Of a stretch of DNA of 64,000 nt, positions 25,138-33,696 are shown in pieces. Both the position numbers and the translations under genes were made by a program. The notes under the pieces were generated by a model. It was not told where the DNA came from. It was given only the letters and a program-made list of their open reading frames with translations, and did not search any database. This DNA is from Solobacterium sp. (GTDB taxonomy: Bacteria; Bacillota_I; Bacilli_A; Erysipelotrichales; Erysipelotrichaceae), in NCBI GenBank assembly GCA_017512725.1, contig JAFWEW010000013.1, positions 1 to 64,000 of the forward strand. The letters run 5' to 3'. How positions within the stretch are numbered: position 1 is the stretch's first letter; each line of letters begins with the position of its first letter.

Positions 25138-25461
25138 TCAGACCGCCGTCAGTCCGCGCAGATAGTCGATGGACTCGGCGATGATTTCCGTAAAATAGTA
25201 CTCCCGGTCTTCCTTCTGGATCAGCTTGCCGTTAAGCCGTCCTTTGATGGCGATCATACTGCCGGGCTTGCACAATGACGCAGCCGTTTCCGCCGCCCCG
25301 CGCCATACCGTGACGCTGAAGATATCCGTCGAAAATTTTCCGTCTTCATCCCGGAAGTTCCGGTCACTTTCCACGATCAGATTGGTCAGCGTCGTGCCTT
25401 TTGCGGTCTTGCGCACTTCCGGCAGCTCTTTGACCCTTCCTACAACAACACATTCATTCAT
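25138..25461 (-). CDS. Short single-stranded-DNA-binding protein (OB fold)
   Basis: 107 residues from MNECVVVGRVKELPE at 25461 with AAAGGAGG upstream. OB-fold motifs: TNLIVESDRNFRDEDGKFSTDIFSV-type strands, GSMIAIKGRLNGK and EIIAESIDYL. It ends right after the fold and lacks the acidic DDDIPF-like tail by which the main SSB recruits repair proteins, so it is probably a secondary SSB. Single gene between two terminators. Confidence 0.87.
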   Translation of the reverse strand: MNECVVVGRVKELPEVRKTAKGTTLTNLIVESDRNFRDEDGKFSTDIFSVTVWRGAAETAASLCKPGSMIAIKGRLNGKLIQKEDREYYFTEIIAESIDYLRGLTAV

Positions 25462-25549
25462 AATCCGTTCCTCCTTTTGCGATAATGTAAGCTCATTATT
25501 CCAAAGCAGGATTTGTCTTTCAAAAGACCGTTTCTGCAGAAACAGCACT

Positions 25550-25580
25550 AAAAAACCAGTTCCTGTGCTTCAGAAACTGG
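25550..25580 (-). terminator. Terminator of the yfmF-yfmH operon
   Basis: Minus strand CCAGTTTCTG-AAGCA-CAGGAACTGG then TTTTTT; starts before the yfmH stop codon. Confidence 0.92.
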
Positions 25581-26862
25581 CTGTTTCACTGTCCGGAACC
25601 AATTTCAGACAGCTTCGGTTCTGTAACGATAATTCCTGCATCATCTTCCGGCAGAACTGCGGGTCAAGGGATTCCACGATCCCGCATTCCTCAAAGATCG
25701 TAAGATCCCGCAGTACGCCGCGTGCCCAGCTTCCGATCATATCAAGCGGATTGTCCATGACGCGGATGATGGTACCGATCATGCGCCGTTTCATCTGTGA
25801 AAGCGCGTCTTCATCGACTGTTTCCTCCTTCATCCGATCCAGCCGTTCTTTCACGAACTGATATACGGCATCGACGTCTGCCGTCTCATCCTGGAAATAC
25901 AGGAAGAAGCTGTCTTTGGAACAGTCAAGATCGTAGGAGAAATACGGTGTGATGGTACCGCTGTCGATCCATCCCTGAAATTCCGGGTTGATTGGTGAAA
26001 AGACTGCTTCGAGGGAAAGCCGGAGTCCCCATTCCCGCTTCAGCAGCTGGGCACTGCTGCCGCTGAACGGCTTCATCTTGAAGCAGACGGCACAGCGGGG
26101 ATGCTCGATCGCCATGCGGATCGTCACCTGTTCCTGCAGCGTCTCTTCCGGCTCTTCTTCCGGAAGACGGGAAAGCAGTACGCCTTTTCCAAAATCCTTT
26201 TTGTCCTGATTGGCTTCGATAGCTTCGATGATCTGCTGATGATCTGCCGGTGTCACCCCGATCAGCGTCATGCGGGAAGGATGGTAATTGCGAAGATACG
26301 CCGCTTCGAGATCCCGCTTTGTCATTGCCGCAATGGATTCTTCCGTTCCGACAATATCATCTCTCAGCAGGTTTTTCTGATAGACCGCGCGCATCGCTTC
26401 ATTGAACAGTCTGGAATCCGGGTCCTGTCTGTACATTGCCAGTTCTTCCAGAATGATCTTCACTTCCTTTGCGACCGAAGCTTTCGTGATGGTAAGACTC
26501 TGAACAAAATCCAGAAGACAGGAAAGCGGAGTCGTGACTTCTTCGGAAGGCGTCGTAAAGAAATAGGATGTCAGGTCATAGGAAGTCGAGGCGTTGACAT
26601 TTGCGCCAAGCCGGCTGAACCGCATCATCACATCTTCACTGCCTGACTCAAACAGTTTATGTTCGAGAAAATGGGCCGTGCCGGACGGTGCACGGTAAAT
26701 GGTTCCGCTCTCATCTTTCTGCGTGCAGTCAAGATTGCCGAACGGCGTCATCAGCAGAAACGCACTGGTATAAAACTGCGGTTTCTGAAAGAGAATCACC
26801 TTCAGTCCGTTCCTGCAGGTATGTTCAAACCAGCTCTCATGGAACCGTTCATTCTTCTGCAT
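25570..26862 (-). CDS. yfmH: M16-family zinc peptidase YfmH
   Basis: 430 residues with the inverted zinc motif HFLEH (HxxEH) in GTAHFLEHKLFE near residue 63 and the downstream Glu region EVKIILEELAMY. YfmH and YfmF are paired M16 proteins; in Bacillus they are linked to completing the modification of elongation factor EF-P. This is the catalytic member, coupled to yfmF by a 14-base overlap. Confidence 0.92.
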   Translation of the reverse strand: MQKNERFHESWFEHTCRNGLKVILFQKPQFYTSAFLLMTPFGNLDCTQKDESGTIYRAPSGTAHFLEHKLFESGSEDVMMRFSRLGANVNASTSYDLTSYFFTTPSEEVTTPLSCLLDFVQSLTITKASVAKEVKIILEELAMYRQDPDSRLFNEAMRAVYQKNLLRDDIVGTEESIAAMTKRDLEAAYLRNYHPSRMTLIGVTPADHQQIIEAIEANQDKKDFGKGVLLSRLPEEEPEETLQEQVTIRMAIEHPRCAVCFKMKPFSGSSAQLLKREWGLRLSLEAVFSPINPEFQGWIDSGTITPYFSYDLDCSKDSFFLYFQDETADVDAVYQFVKERLDRMKEETVDEDALSQMKRRMIGTIIRVMDNPLDMIGSWARGVLRDLTIFEECGIVESLDPQFCRKMMQELSLQNRSCLKLVPDSETASF

Positions 26863-28105
26863 AGGTATCTCCCTGCCGTACGATGGCTATCGTGCGCAGC
26901 TTCAGCCGCTGAAAGCACGTCTGTATATCTCTTGCCGTTACCCTGCGGTACATGTCGCTCAGCACGCCGAGATCCGGTGTCTTGGGTACCAGGGCCCGCC
27001 GGTAATACGCCATCAGCAATGCATCCGGGATATCCTGTGCACTGCGGACGGAATGAATCGTCATCATCCGCGCGGCTTCCAGCAGATCTTCCTCAAAATC
27101 GCCCGCCTGCATGCGTTCCAGCTGCAGACAGACTTCCCTGCGGATCTCCTCGATTGCCTCTTTCCTTCCGGCTGCCGATACCCGGATGATCCCGTCAAAC
27201 GGCATAACTCTCGAATCGATCGAATAACAGAGACCCAGTTCTTCCCGGACCTTCTGGAACAGAAGGCTGACCGGAAGCGAACCGAAGATCCCGTTGCCCA
27301 TGAGCAGTGCCGGCATCATCGGGTCACCGCTGTGACAGCCGGTCTCAAACATCATCGCAATATGGCTCTGGGGAATATCCTTTTCAATAACCGCTTCCAC
27401 GTCATTCCCCGGGATCACATCCGTTACGGTAACGCCGATATTCCGCGGCGCAAACGGGAACTTGTCCCGGACCATCTGTGCTGTGGTTTCTTCATTGCAG
27501 TCGGCCAGCACCTGAATATCGATCCGGGCATGACTTATGACATAATTCCAGAACTGCAGGCAGTTGGCCGGTGTCAGCTGCATCAGATCATCAATCTCCG
27601 GCAGGATGCGTCTGGATACCGCACCGCCGTAATTCTTTGCGGCAAGCTCTGCACACAGAAAAAACGGATCGTCCCTGCATTCCCGGATTCCGATCACTGC
27701 CTGATCCAGGCATTCCCGGAACACCGACTGCGCAAACGCACCGTTTTCCAGACGCGGATGAAATATGAATTCCGCCAGAAGATCCATCAGATCCTCCAGC
27801 TGTGAACTTGTTCCGTCCGGACAGTCGATCCCGCTGATGGAAAACCGCAGCCGGTCCGCACATCCAAACGGCTCATTGGTAATACTGAGAGAAGCTCCGT
27901 AAAGCCGGTCCAGCTGCCGGATCACCGCTTTCTTAGCCGGATATTTTTCACAGGAATCGGCCAGCAGATACGACAGCAGATAGCTTGCGGCAGTATCCTG
28001 GCGGCGAAGCGGCCACAGGAAAGATACCGATATGGTATCGGTACGGAATTTCGCTGTGGAATGAATATCGATATGGACGCCGCCGGCCGCATTTGTCAGG
28101 GACAT
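26849..28105 (-). CDS. yfmF: M16-family protein YfmF (non-catalytic partner)
   Basis: 418 residues of M16 fold (FRTDTISVSFLWPL, LDRLYGASLSI, RVSAAGRKEAIEEIRREV) but no HxxEH zinc motif, as expected for the YfmF partner of YfmH. Good GGAGG site; a -10 TATAAT at 28126-28131 overlaps the end of the Cys-rich gene upstream. Confidence 0.9.
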   Translation of the reverse strand: MSLTNAAGGVHIDIHSTAKFRTDTISVSFLWPLRRQDTAASYLLSYLLADSCEKYPAKKAVIRQLDRLYGASLSITNEPFGCADRLRFSISGIDCPDGTSSQLEDLMDLLAEFIFHPRLENGAFAQSVFRECLDQAVIGIRECRDDPFFLCAELAAKNYGGAVSRRILPEIDDLMQLTPANCLQFWNYVISHARIDIQVLADCNEETTAQMVRDKFPFAPRNIGVTVTDVIPGNDVEAVIEKDIPQSHIAMMFETGCHSGDPMMPALLMGNGIFGSLPVSLLFQKVREELGLCYSIDSRVMPFDGIIRVSAAGRKEAIEEIRREVCLQLERMQAGDFEEDLLEAARMMTIHSVRSAQDIPDALLMAYYRRALVPKTPDLGVLSDMYRRVTARDIQTCFQRLKLRTIAIVRQGDTYAEE

Positions 28106-28126
28106 GAAGGAACCTCCGCCTTGCTA

Positions 28127-28330
28127 TTATACCGTTTTACGGAGGTTCTTCTGCTTTTCTTCGGAAATTTCAGTCCGCGCACGCTTCAGGTCTTCACTCC
28201 ACCGGCACGTACTGCCGCATTTTGCGCAGTCACCGCCGCACTGGTTCACGCCTTTCCGCATGAGATAACGGATATCCAGAACGACTATAACGATCAGGAT
28301 CAGCGTGACAATAATTGTTCCGGCATTCAT
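28127..28330 (-). CDS. FeoB-associated Cys-rich membrane protein
   Basis: 67 residues: one membrane helix (residues 4-20, GTIIVTLILIVIVVLDI), a short basic turn, then the Cys cluster CGGDCAKCGSTC near 31-42 and a charged tail. This is the layout of small proteins usually placed next to the ferrous iron permease FeoB, where they may help iron transfer. Here no feoB is nearby. The promoter carries a palindrome of DtxR/MntR type, supporting metal control. GGAGGA ribosome site. Confidence 0.85.
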   Translation of the reverse strand: MNAGTIIVTLILIVIVVLDIRYLMRKGVNQCGGDCAKCGSTCRWSEDLKRARTEISEEKQKNLRKTV

Positions 28331-28353
28331 CTGACGTCCTCCTCTGCATGACT

Positions 28354-28395
28354 ATCATAGGGAATCCATCCTAAAAGTCAATTAGTATGCACTAA
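28354..28395 (-). promoter_or_regulatory. Promoter with metal-regulator-like palindrome
   Basis: Minus strand TTGACT (28381-28376), 16-base spacer, TATGAT (28359-28354). Abutting the -35 on its upstream side is TTAGTGCATACTAA (28395-28382), a perfect TTAGT-n4-ACTAA palindrome like the core of DtxR/MntR-family sites. It would place iron or manganese control on the Cys-rich membrane protein. The binder is inferred. Confidence 0.6.
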
Positions 28396-28402
28396 CTCAG
28401 GT

Positions 28403-28435
28403 GTAAAAGAACAGGAAGGTTTCCCCTTCCCGTTC
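28403..28435 (-). terminator. ftsK terminator
   Basis: Minus strand GAACGGGAAGG-GGAAA-CCTTCCTGTTC then TTTTAC; starts in the ftsK stop codon. Confidence 0.85.
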
Positions 28436-31070
28436 AGTCGTCCTTTTTGAGATAGACATCTCTGGGCTTACTGCCCTGTGCAGGTCCGATTACCCCTTTT
28501 TCTTCCAGCAGATCGATCATTCTTGCGGCACGGTTATAGCCGATGCCGAACCGTCTCTGCAGCAGTGAAGTGGAGGCTTTCTGCACTTCGACAACATATT
28601 CTTTGACTTCCTCAAATAACGGATCATCTGCAGCACCGGCGACTCCGCCGATTCCGCCTTCTCCGTCATTGACGCCTTCCAGCCGGATAAAGGAATCATC
28701 ATACATCGGAATCGCTTCCGCCGAGACATAGTCCGTGATCCGCTTGACTTCATCATCGGTGATGAAGACACCCTGTACACGGGTCGGATTGGAAACACCG
28801 ATCGGCATATACAGCATGTCGCCGTTGCCAAGCAGCCGTTCCGCACCGACATGATCCAGGATCGTACGGGAATCAATTCCCGAGGATACCGCAAAGGCGA
28901 TCCGGCTTGGAATATTGGCTTTGATGACACCGGTAATGACATCCGTAGAAGGTCTCTGTGTGGCAATGATCAGATGGATGCCGGCCGCACGCGCCAGCTG
29001 GGTAATGCGCTGGATCGAACTTTCAACTTCCTTGCCTGCGACATTCATAAGGTCAGCCATCTCATCGACGATGACAACGATATACGGCATCTTCTGCGGG
29101 GACGGACTGCCGTCTTCCTGCGTCGGTCCCATGGAGGCAACCAGATTGTTGAAGCCCTGAATATTGCGTACGCCTGCCTTGGCAAAGGCGTCATAGCGCT
29201 CATCCATGATCTTGACGATCACCTTCAGGGCATTGCTTGCCTGGTTGGGATCGTTGATGACCGGGCCGATCAGATGTGGAACTTTCTGGTACGGCGTGAA
29301 CTCTACTTTCTTCGGATCGACCAGCAGCAGCTTCACATCATCCGGTTTGGTCCGCATCAGGATCGAGGTGATGATCGAGTTCATACAGACGGATTTACCG
29401 GAACCGGTAGCACCGGCAATCAGAAGATGCGGCATCTTGTCGAGACGGCAGGTCACGACATTTCCAAGCAGATCCTTGCCGAGCAGGATCACCAGCGGCT
29501 GGTCCTGATCCACCTCCGGCAGTGATGCGAAGAGTTCCTTCATCTTGACCGGAGTTGCCTTCTGGTTCGGAATCTCAACGCCGACGGCGTTGCGTCCCGG
29601 AATCGGTGCTTCGATACGGACATCCCGTACCGCCAGCTGCATCTTGATATCATCCGCAAGACCCAGGATCCGCGATACCTTGACATTGGCATCCGGACGG
29701 ATCTCGAACTTCGTGACGGAAGGACCGATATGCGTATCGATCAGACGTGCTTCGATATCGAAGTTGCGCAGGGCCTGGATCAGCAGTTCGCCCTTTTCAG
29801 CCGCAGCCTGTTCATTCACATCATCACGGGCACGCGGCGGGACGGGATCGAGCAGTGTCGTCTTCGGGAGCCGGTACGGCCGGTTGGAGCGGCGGGTGCG
29901 GGAAGGCGCCGGTTTTACCGGTTCTGCCGGAATTTCTTCCACATCTTCCTCTTCCTCGTACCACTCTTCTTCCTGCGGCTCGGTTTCGTATTCCTCTTCG
30001 TATTCTTCTTCGTAATCTTCATCCGGTTCGTTCAATGCAGGATCGGAAGAAGGTCGGACGGTGCTGTCATAGAGATCATCCACGGTCATGAAACGGGCCC
30101 GGGGCGCCTCCGGTTCCTTCACCGGTTCCGGTTCGGTTTCCGGTGCCCAGTCCTTGAAATACTCGGTTCCGCCGGCTCCGTCATCCGCCAGAATTCCCAT
30201 CCGGCCGGAACTTGCGGCCTGCTCGTCATAGAATCCCGAAATCGGTACCGGCGTATCGTCTTCCTCTTCGTATGCGATCGGCCGTACCGGGATAGGTGCA
30301 GTTCCCTCATCCGCTTCAATCATCCGGATCTTCGGCTGCCGTGCGGAAACCGGGAGTTCTTTGACCGGTTCAATCATCTCCGGCTCAAACGGCTTTGCGT
30401 CATAGATGTCTTCCGGTTCATAGACGTCTTCTTCGTCGTCTTCCTCACCTTCATCATCGTCCTCGTCATCCTCATCCCGGGTAGAGAGATAGGTCCATAC
30501 CGTATGGAATGCCTGCTTGTATACATCCAGATTTACCAGAAGAAGCGCTGCGACGATAAACAGTACAATAATGACAAGTATCGTACCGGTCCGGTCGATC
30601 AGAGCCGAGCTGATGGAAAACAGCAGTGCGCCGATGATGCCGCCGGCTGCTTCTGCGGCAGGTTCATCCGAGAAGAATGATGCAGTATTGGATACGAAGT
30701 CTTTAATGATATCAAACCCTTTCAGGTCCTTCGGCGTATCTGCGTAAGCACAGGCCAGCAGTACCGCTGCGATGATGCAGATGATGGCGATCGGGTTCTT
30801 GGAAGAGGTATTGCCGTCCTTCCGGTTGATCATTGTGATCAGGATCTGGATCACGACGGCAGCCATGATCACATAGTAAAACTTCCCGAACAGAAAACGG
30901 CAGAAGCGGCTCATATAGACTCCTACGACCCCCATCTGCATGTATGCGACTGCGGTGATGGCTACGATTATGACGATCCCGATCCAATCCCGCAGTTCAC
31001 TGTCTTCCGGCTCTTCGGTTCTGGAAGAACGTCTGGTTTGTTTTTTGACTGTTTTTTTCTTCTTTGTCAT
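28434..31070 (-). CDS. ftsK: DNA translocase FtsK/SpoIIIE
   Basis: 878 residues. Four membrane helices in the first 190, a strongly acidic linker (runs of Glu/Asp/Tyr, about 195-400), then the alpha-beta-gamma motor: Walker A GATGSGKS near 552, Walker B YIVVIVDEMADLM near 668, and a C-terminal winged-helix gamma domain (LLQRRFGIGYNRAARMIDLLEEKGVIGP) that reads polarity sequences. It moves chromosomes through the closing septum. No Shine-Dalgarno is visible; an extended -10 ends seven positions before the ATG. Confidence 0.95.
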   Translation of the reverse strand: MTKKKKTVKKQTRRSSRTEEPEDSELRDWIGIVIIVAITAVAYMQMGVVGVYMSRFCRFLFGKFYYVIMAAVVIQILITMINRKDGNTSSKNPIAIICIIAAVLLACAYADTPKDLKGFDIIKDFVSNTASFFSDEPAAEAAGGIIGALLFSISSALIDRTGTILVIIVLFIVAALLLVNLDVYKQAFHTVWTYLSTRDEDDEDDDEGEEDDEEDVYEPEDIYDAKPFEPEMIEPVKELPVSARQPKIRMIEADEGTAPIPVRPIAYEEEDDTPVPISGFYDEQAASSGRMGILADDGAGGTEYFKDWAPETEPEPVKEPEAPRARFMTVDDLYDSTVRPSSDPALNEPDEDYEEEYEEEYETEPQEEEWYEEEEDVEEIPAEPVKPAPSRTRRSNRPYRLPKTTLLDPVPPRARDDVNEQAAAEKGELLIQALRNFDIEARLIDTHIGPSVTKFEIRPDANVKVSRILGLADDIKMQLAVRDVRIEAPIPGRNAVGVEIPNQKATPVKMKELFASLPEVDQDQPLVILLGKDLLGNVVTCRLDKMPHLLIAGATGSGKSVCMNSIITSILMRTKPDDVKLLLVDPKKVEFTPYQKVPHLIGPVINDPNQASNALKVIVKIMDERYDAFAKAGVRNIQGFNNLVASMGPTQEDGSPSPQKMPYIVVIVDEMADLMNVAGKEVESSIQRITQLARAAGIHLIIATQRPSTDVITGVIKANIPSRIAFAVSSGIDSRTILDHVGAERLLGNGDMLYMPIGVSNPTRVQGVFITDDEVKRITDYVSAEAIPMYDDSFIRLEGVNDGEGGIGGVAGAADDPLFEEVKEYVVEVQKASTSLLQRRFGIGYNRAARMIDLLEEKGVIGPAQGSKPRDVYLKKDD

Positions 31071-31076
31071 TCTTTT

Positions 31077-31085
31077 ATAATATCA
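31077..31085 (-). promoter_or_regulatory. Extended -10 promoter giving a leaderless ftsK mRNA
   Basis: Minus strand TGATATTAT; six bases separate the hexamer from the ATG at 31070 and no ribosome site lies between. Confidence 0.5.
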
Positions 31086-31109
31086 TCTAAAATTTTCTAA
31101 TTTAAAAGG

Positions 31110-31772
31110 TCATTCCTTCTCATCAATCCCGTCAAGCTGTGCGGAATAGATCAGCAGCAGTGCAAACCCCAGCAGGATGCCGCCGAGAATATCGGTGAAC
31201 CAGTGCACGCCGGACAGGAACCTTCCGAGGACCAGCACGAGCATATTGATCACACAGAATGCCCGAAGGATCAGATCAAGCGCATCCCGTTCCACATACC
31301 GCTTTACCAGCATGAAGGCACTGCCCATGACGACGCAGCCCATCAGTGAATGGGAAGACGGGAATGACGGTTCCGGGTGAAGGTCCCCCGGCATGATGAC
31401 CGGCCGGTAATTGATGACGATCACTTTATTAAACAGAACATAGAACACGAAAATGGCGAAATATAGACCTGCAAGATACAGCAGTTCCCGGTCGATTTTA
31501 AACAGATTTTTACGTTGGATCCACTGGACAAGCCCCATAACCGCAAAGATGCCGACGATGCCGATCGTAACGATACCGGCAATTTTGGTCAGCATATAGA
31601 CATCCTGATTGGTGCCGATCATGTCCCGGAACATGACGTTGAGATGCGACAGACCGATGGAAGTTCCCTCCGGTCCGATCGGCGCCACATCCACCGTTTT
31701 TAACAGAACTGCCAGAAGGATGAACAGTGCGAACAGCACTGCCGACAGAATATATTTCGCTTTTTTGCTCAT
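31110..31772 (-). CDS. PAP2-type membrane phosphatase
   Basis: 220 residues with five or six membrane helices and the three PAP2 motifs: KVIVINYRP (KxxxxxxRP), PSSHS with the active His, and GRFLSGVHWFTD (SR-x5-H-x3-D type, first position G). Likely dephosphorylates undecaprenyl pyrophosphate or phosphatidylglycerophosphate at the outer face. Single gene; GGGAG ribosome site, -10 TATAAT at 31822-31827. Confidence 0.9.
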   Translation of the reverse strand: MSKKAKYILSAVLFALFILLAVLLKTVDVAPIGPEGTSIGLSHLNVMFRDMIGTNQDVYMLTKIAGIVTIGIVGIFAVMGLVQWIQRKNLFKIDRELLYLAGLYFAIFVFYVLFNKVIVINYRPVIMPGDLHPEPSFPSSHSLMGCVVMGSAFMLVKRYVERDALDLILRAFCVINMLVLVLGRFLSGVHWFTDILGGILLGFALLLIYSAQLDGIDEKE

Positions 31773-31896
31773 GTTTGATTACTCCCTATGAAAGATCGTT
31801 CTTTGAACAACGACATACAGGATTATAACGCTAAAGGGCCGGAATGTGTTCCTGTGCCGGAAAGAAAATCGGATTCTTCCCCGATAACAGAAATGA

Positions 31897-31912
31897 GGCT
31901 GCCTCAGCAGCC
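31897..31912 (-). terminator. Possible terminator after the RNase J-like gene
   Basis: GGCTGC-CTCA-GCAGCC stem; on the minus strand it is followed by the weak T tract TCATTTCTGTT. Confidence 0.4.
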
Positions 31913-31921
31913 CCGTAATTT

Positions 31922-33589
31922 CTAGTCTTTTGTGTTGATCTCTACGATCGCCGGCAGGATCATCGGCCGTTTTCCGGTTTCCTTCATAACGTAGCGGGCA
32001 ATCTTATCTCTTGCCTCCGCCCGGCATTCCAGATTGTCATAACGGTTTTCCTTTACCGCATCATTGATGACATTTTCCATGATCAGTCCGACTTCACGGA
32101 TGATATAGTCCGCATCCTTGAGATAGATCACGCCCCGGCTCTGCACATCCGGTCCGCCGATAATCTCCTTGGTCGCATGGTTGACAACCACACCGACAAC
32201 GATCGCCCCGTCGGTGCTGAGGATTTCCCGATCCTTGAGCACCATGCCCTGGGCATCGAGACTGTCGCCTCCGGATACCATGACATCTCCGACCGGTACG
32301 CGCTTCATATCCCGCTGCAGCTGTCCGTCTTCAATGGAAGCGATCTGTCCGTTCTCCAGAACAATGATATTGTTGGCCGGGTAGCCCATTCCAAGCGCGA
32401 TATTGGCATTGGAGATCAGCTGCCGGTATTCTCCCTTGACCGGAACATAATACTGCGGGTTCAGCAGGAAGATCATCATCTTGATGTCTTCGATCGATGC
32501 ATGCATGGAGAAGGTCCGTTTCCGGTCAATGCCGAATACATGCGAGGTTTCCTTGTACAGATCATCTTCCATGCCGGAAGCGTTGCGCTCGGTTCCCGGC
32601 ACGGCCGGTGAGGCAATGATCACGGTATCGCTCGGACGCAGCTGGATCAGATCATCTTCCCGGATCGCGATCTTGTGAACCTTGCGGAAGATCGTGCTTC
32701 CGGTGCCGCCGATAATGACAACGACATTTTCCAGACTGTTGTCGAAGTTCTGCGGTGCGATTTCAAGACCGGCCGGAATACGATAGTAGCCAAGCTCTGC
32801 CATGTCGGCCATCAGATTGCGCAGTTCTTCATCATAGATCATGATCTTGCGGTTGAACTTGTTGGCAAGCTCGATCAGTTCAATGATGCGGTAGAGATTC
32901 TGGCTGTATGCCGTGCAGACGATTCTGCCCTGGGCACTGTCAAAGATCGGTTCAATCTGGGACGTGATGCGGTGATTCGGAGAAGAATGCCCTTCTCTTG
33001 TCGAACCGACCGATTCGGTCAGCAGTGCCAGCACGCCGCGCCGTCCGATTTCCGTTACATCATTGAGATCAAAGCGGAACGCATCCTTCTTGATGTCATA
33101 GTCGATGATGAATTCACTCGAATACACCACATAGCCGTCTTCGGTGCGGATCGCAAGCCCGTAGCCGTCTGCGATCGACTGTGTGGTTCCAAAGGTCCGG
33201 ATCTCCGTCTTGTCGATTTTGAAACTGGCATTGCGGCGCAGCCGGTGGATCTCAACATCCTTGATGCCCTCCCGGCGGGCAATGCGGTCAAACATCTTTG
33301 CGGTCAAAGGAGCGGTATAGATCGGAAACTTTGCCTGTTTGAGCAGCTGTGCAAGCGCACCCATGACATCATCATGGCCATGCGTCACAAAAATGCCTTT
33401 GACACGGCTCTGATTGTCAATCAGGTACTGAAAATCCGGCACGATCATCTCGATGCCGAGCTGTTCATCTGCGGTCGGATACCTTAGTCCGCATTCGATG
33501 ACAAAAATATCTTTATTATTCTCGATAACATACATGTTCTTGCCGTCTTCGTCCAAACCGCCGAGGGCAAAAATACGTACCTTAGCCAT
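31922..33589 (-). CDS. RNase J homologue with eroded metal site
   Basis: 555 residues with the whole RNase J layout: metallo-beta-lactamase fold, beta-CASP insert and C-terminal domain (RCEAxARDKIARYVMKETGKRP-like end). The catalytic HxHxDH is HGHDDV (70-75), the TTHS histidine is Gln137 (TTQSIADG), the TGDFKFD aspartate is Glu159 (SSEFIID), the SGHG motif reads ASIED, and PVHGEYR reads PVKGEYR. Nuclease activity by the two-zinc mechanism is therefore unlikely. It may be an RNase J2-like partner of an active RNase J1 coded elsewhere. Start at 33589 behind GGAGGA; -10 TATAAT at 33627-33632. Confidence 0.88.
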   Translation of the reverse strand: MAKVRIFALGGLDEDGKNMYVIENNKDIFVIECGLRYPTADEQLGIEMIVPDFQYLIDNQSRVKGIFVTHGHDDVMGALAQLLKQAKFPIYTAPLTAKMFDRIARREGIKDVEIHRLRRNASFKIDKTEIRTFGTTQSIADGYGLAIRTEDGYVVYSSEFIIDYDIKKDAFRFDLNDVTEIGRRGVLALLTESVGSTREGHSSPNHRITSQIEPIFDSAQGRIVCTAYSQNLYRIIELIELANKFNRKIMIYDEELRNLMADMAELGYYRIPAGLEIAPQNFDNSLENVVVIIGGTGSTIFRKVHKIAIREDDLIQLRPSDTVIIASPAVPGTERNASGMEDDLYKETSHVFGIDRKRTFSMHASIEDIKMMIFLLNPQYYVPVKGEYRQLISNANIALGMGYPANNIIVLENGQIASIEDGQLQRDMKRVPVGDVMVSGGDSLDAQGMVLKDREILSTDGAIVVGVVVNHATKEIIGGPDVQSRGVIYLKDADYIIREVGLIMENVINDAVKENRYDNLECRAEARDKIARYVMKETGKRPMILPAIVEINTKD

Positions 33590-33696
33590 TGTATTATCCT
33601 CCGTAACGTGATGAATTCTTATTGTTATTATAACCGCAATTGATACCGTGCAGAACAAAATCGACCCGACACGGATTATTTATCGGATTATTTATA

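Noticed and set aside
33668-33694. Direct repeat GGATTATTTAT before the RNase J-like gene
   Set aside because: Only two short AT-rich copies; nothing shows it is more than local sequence drift.
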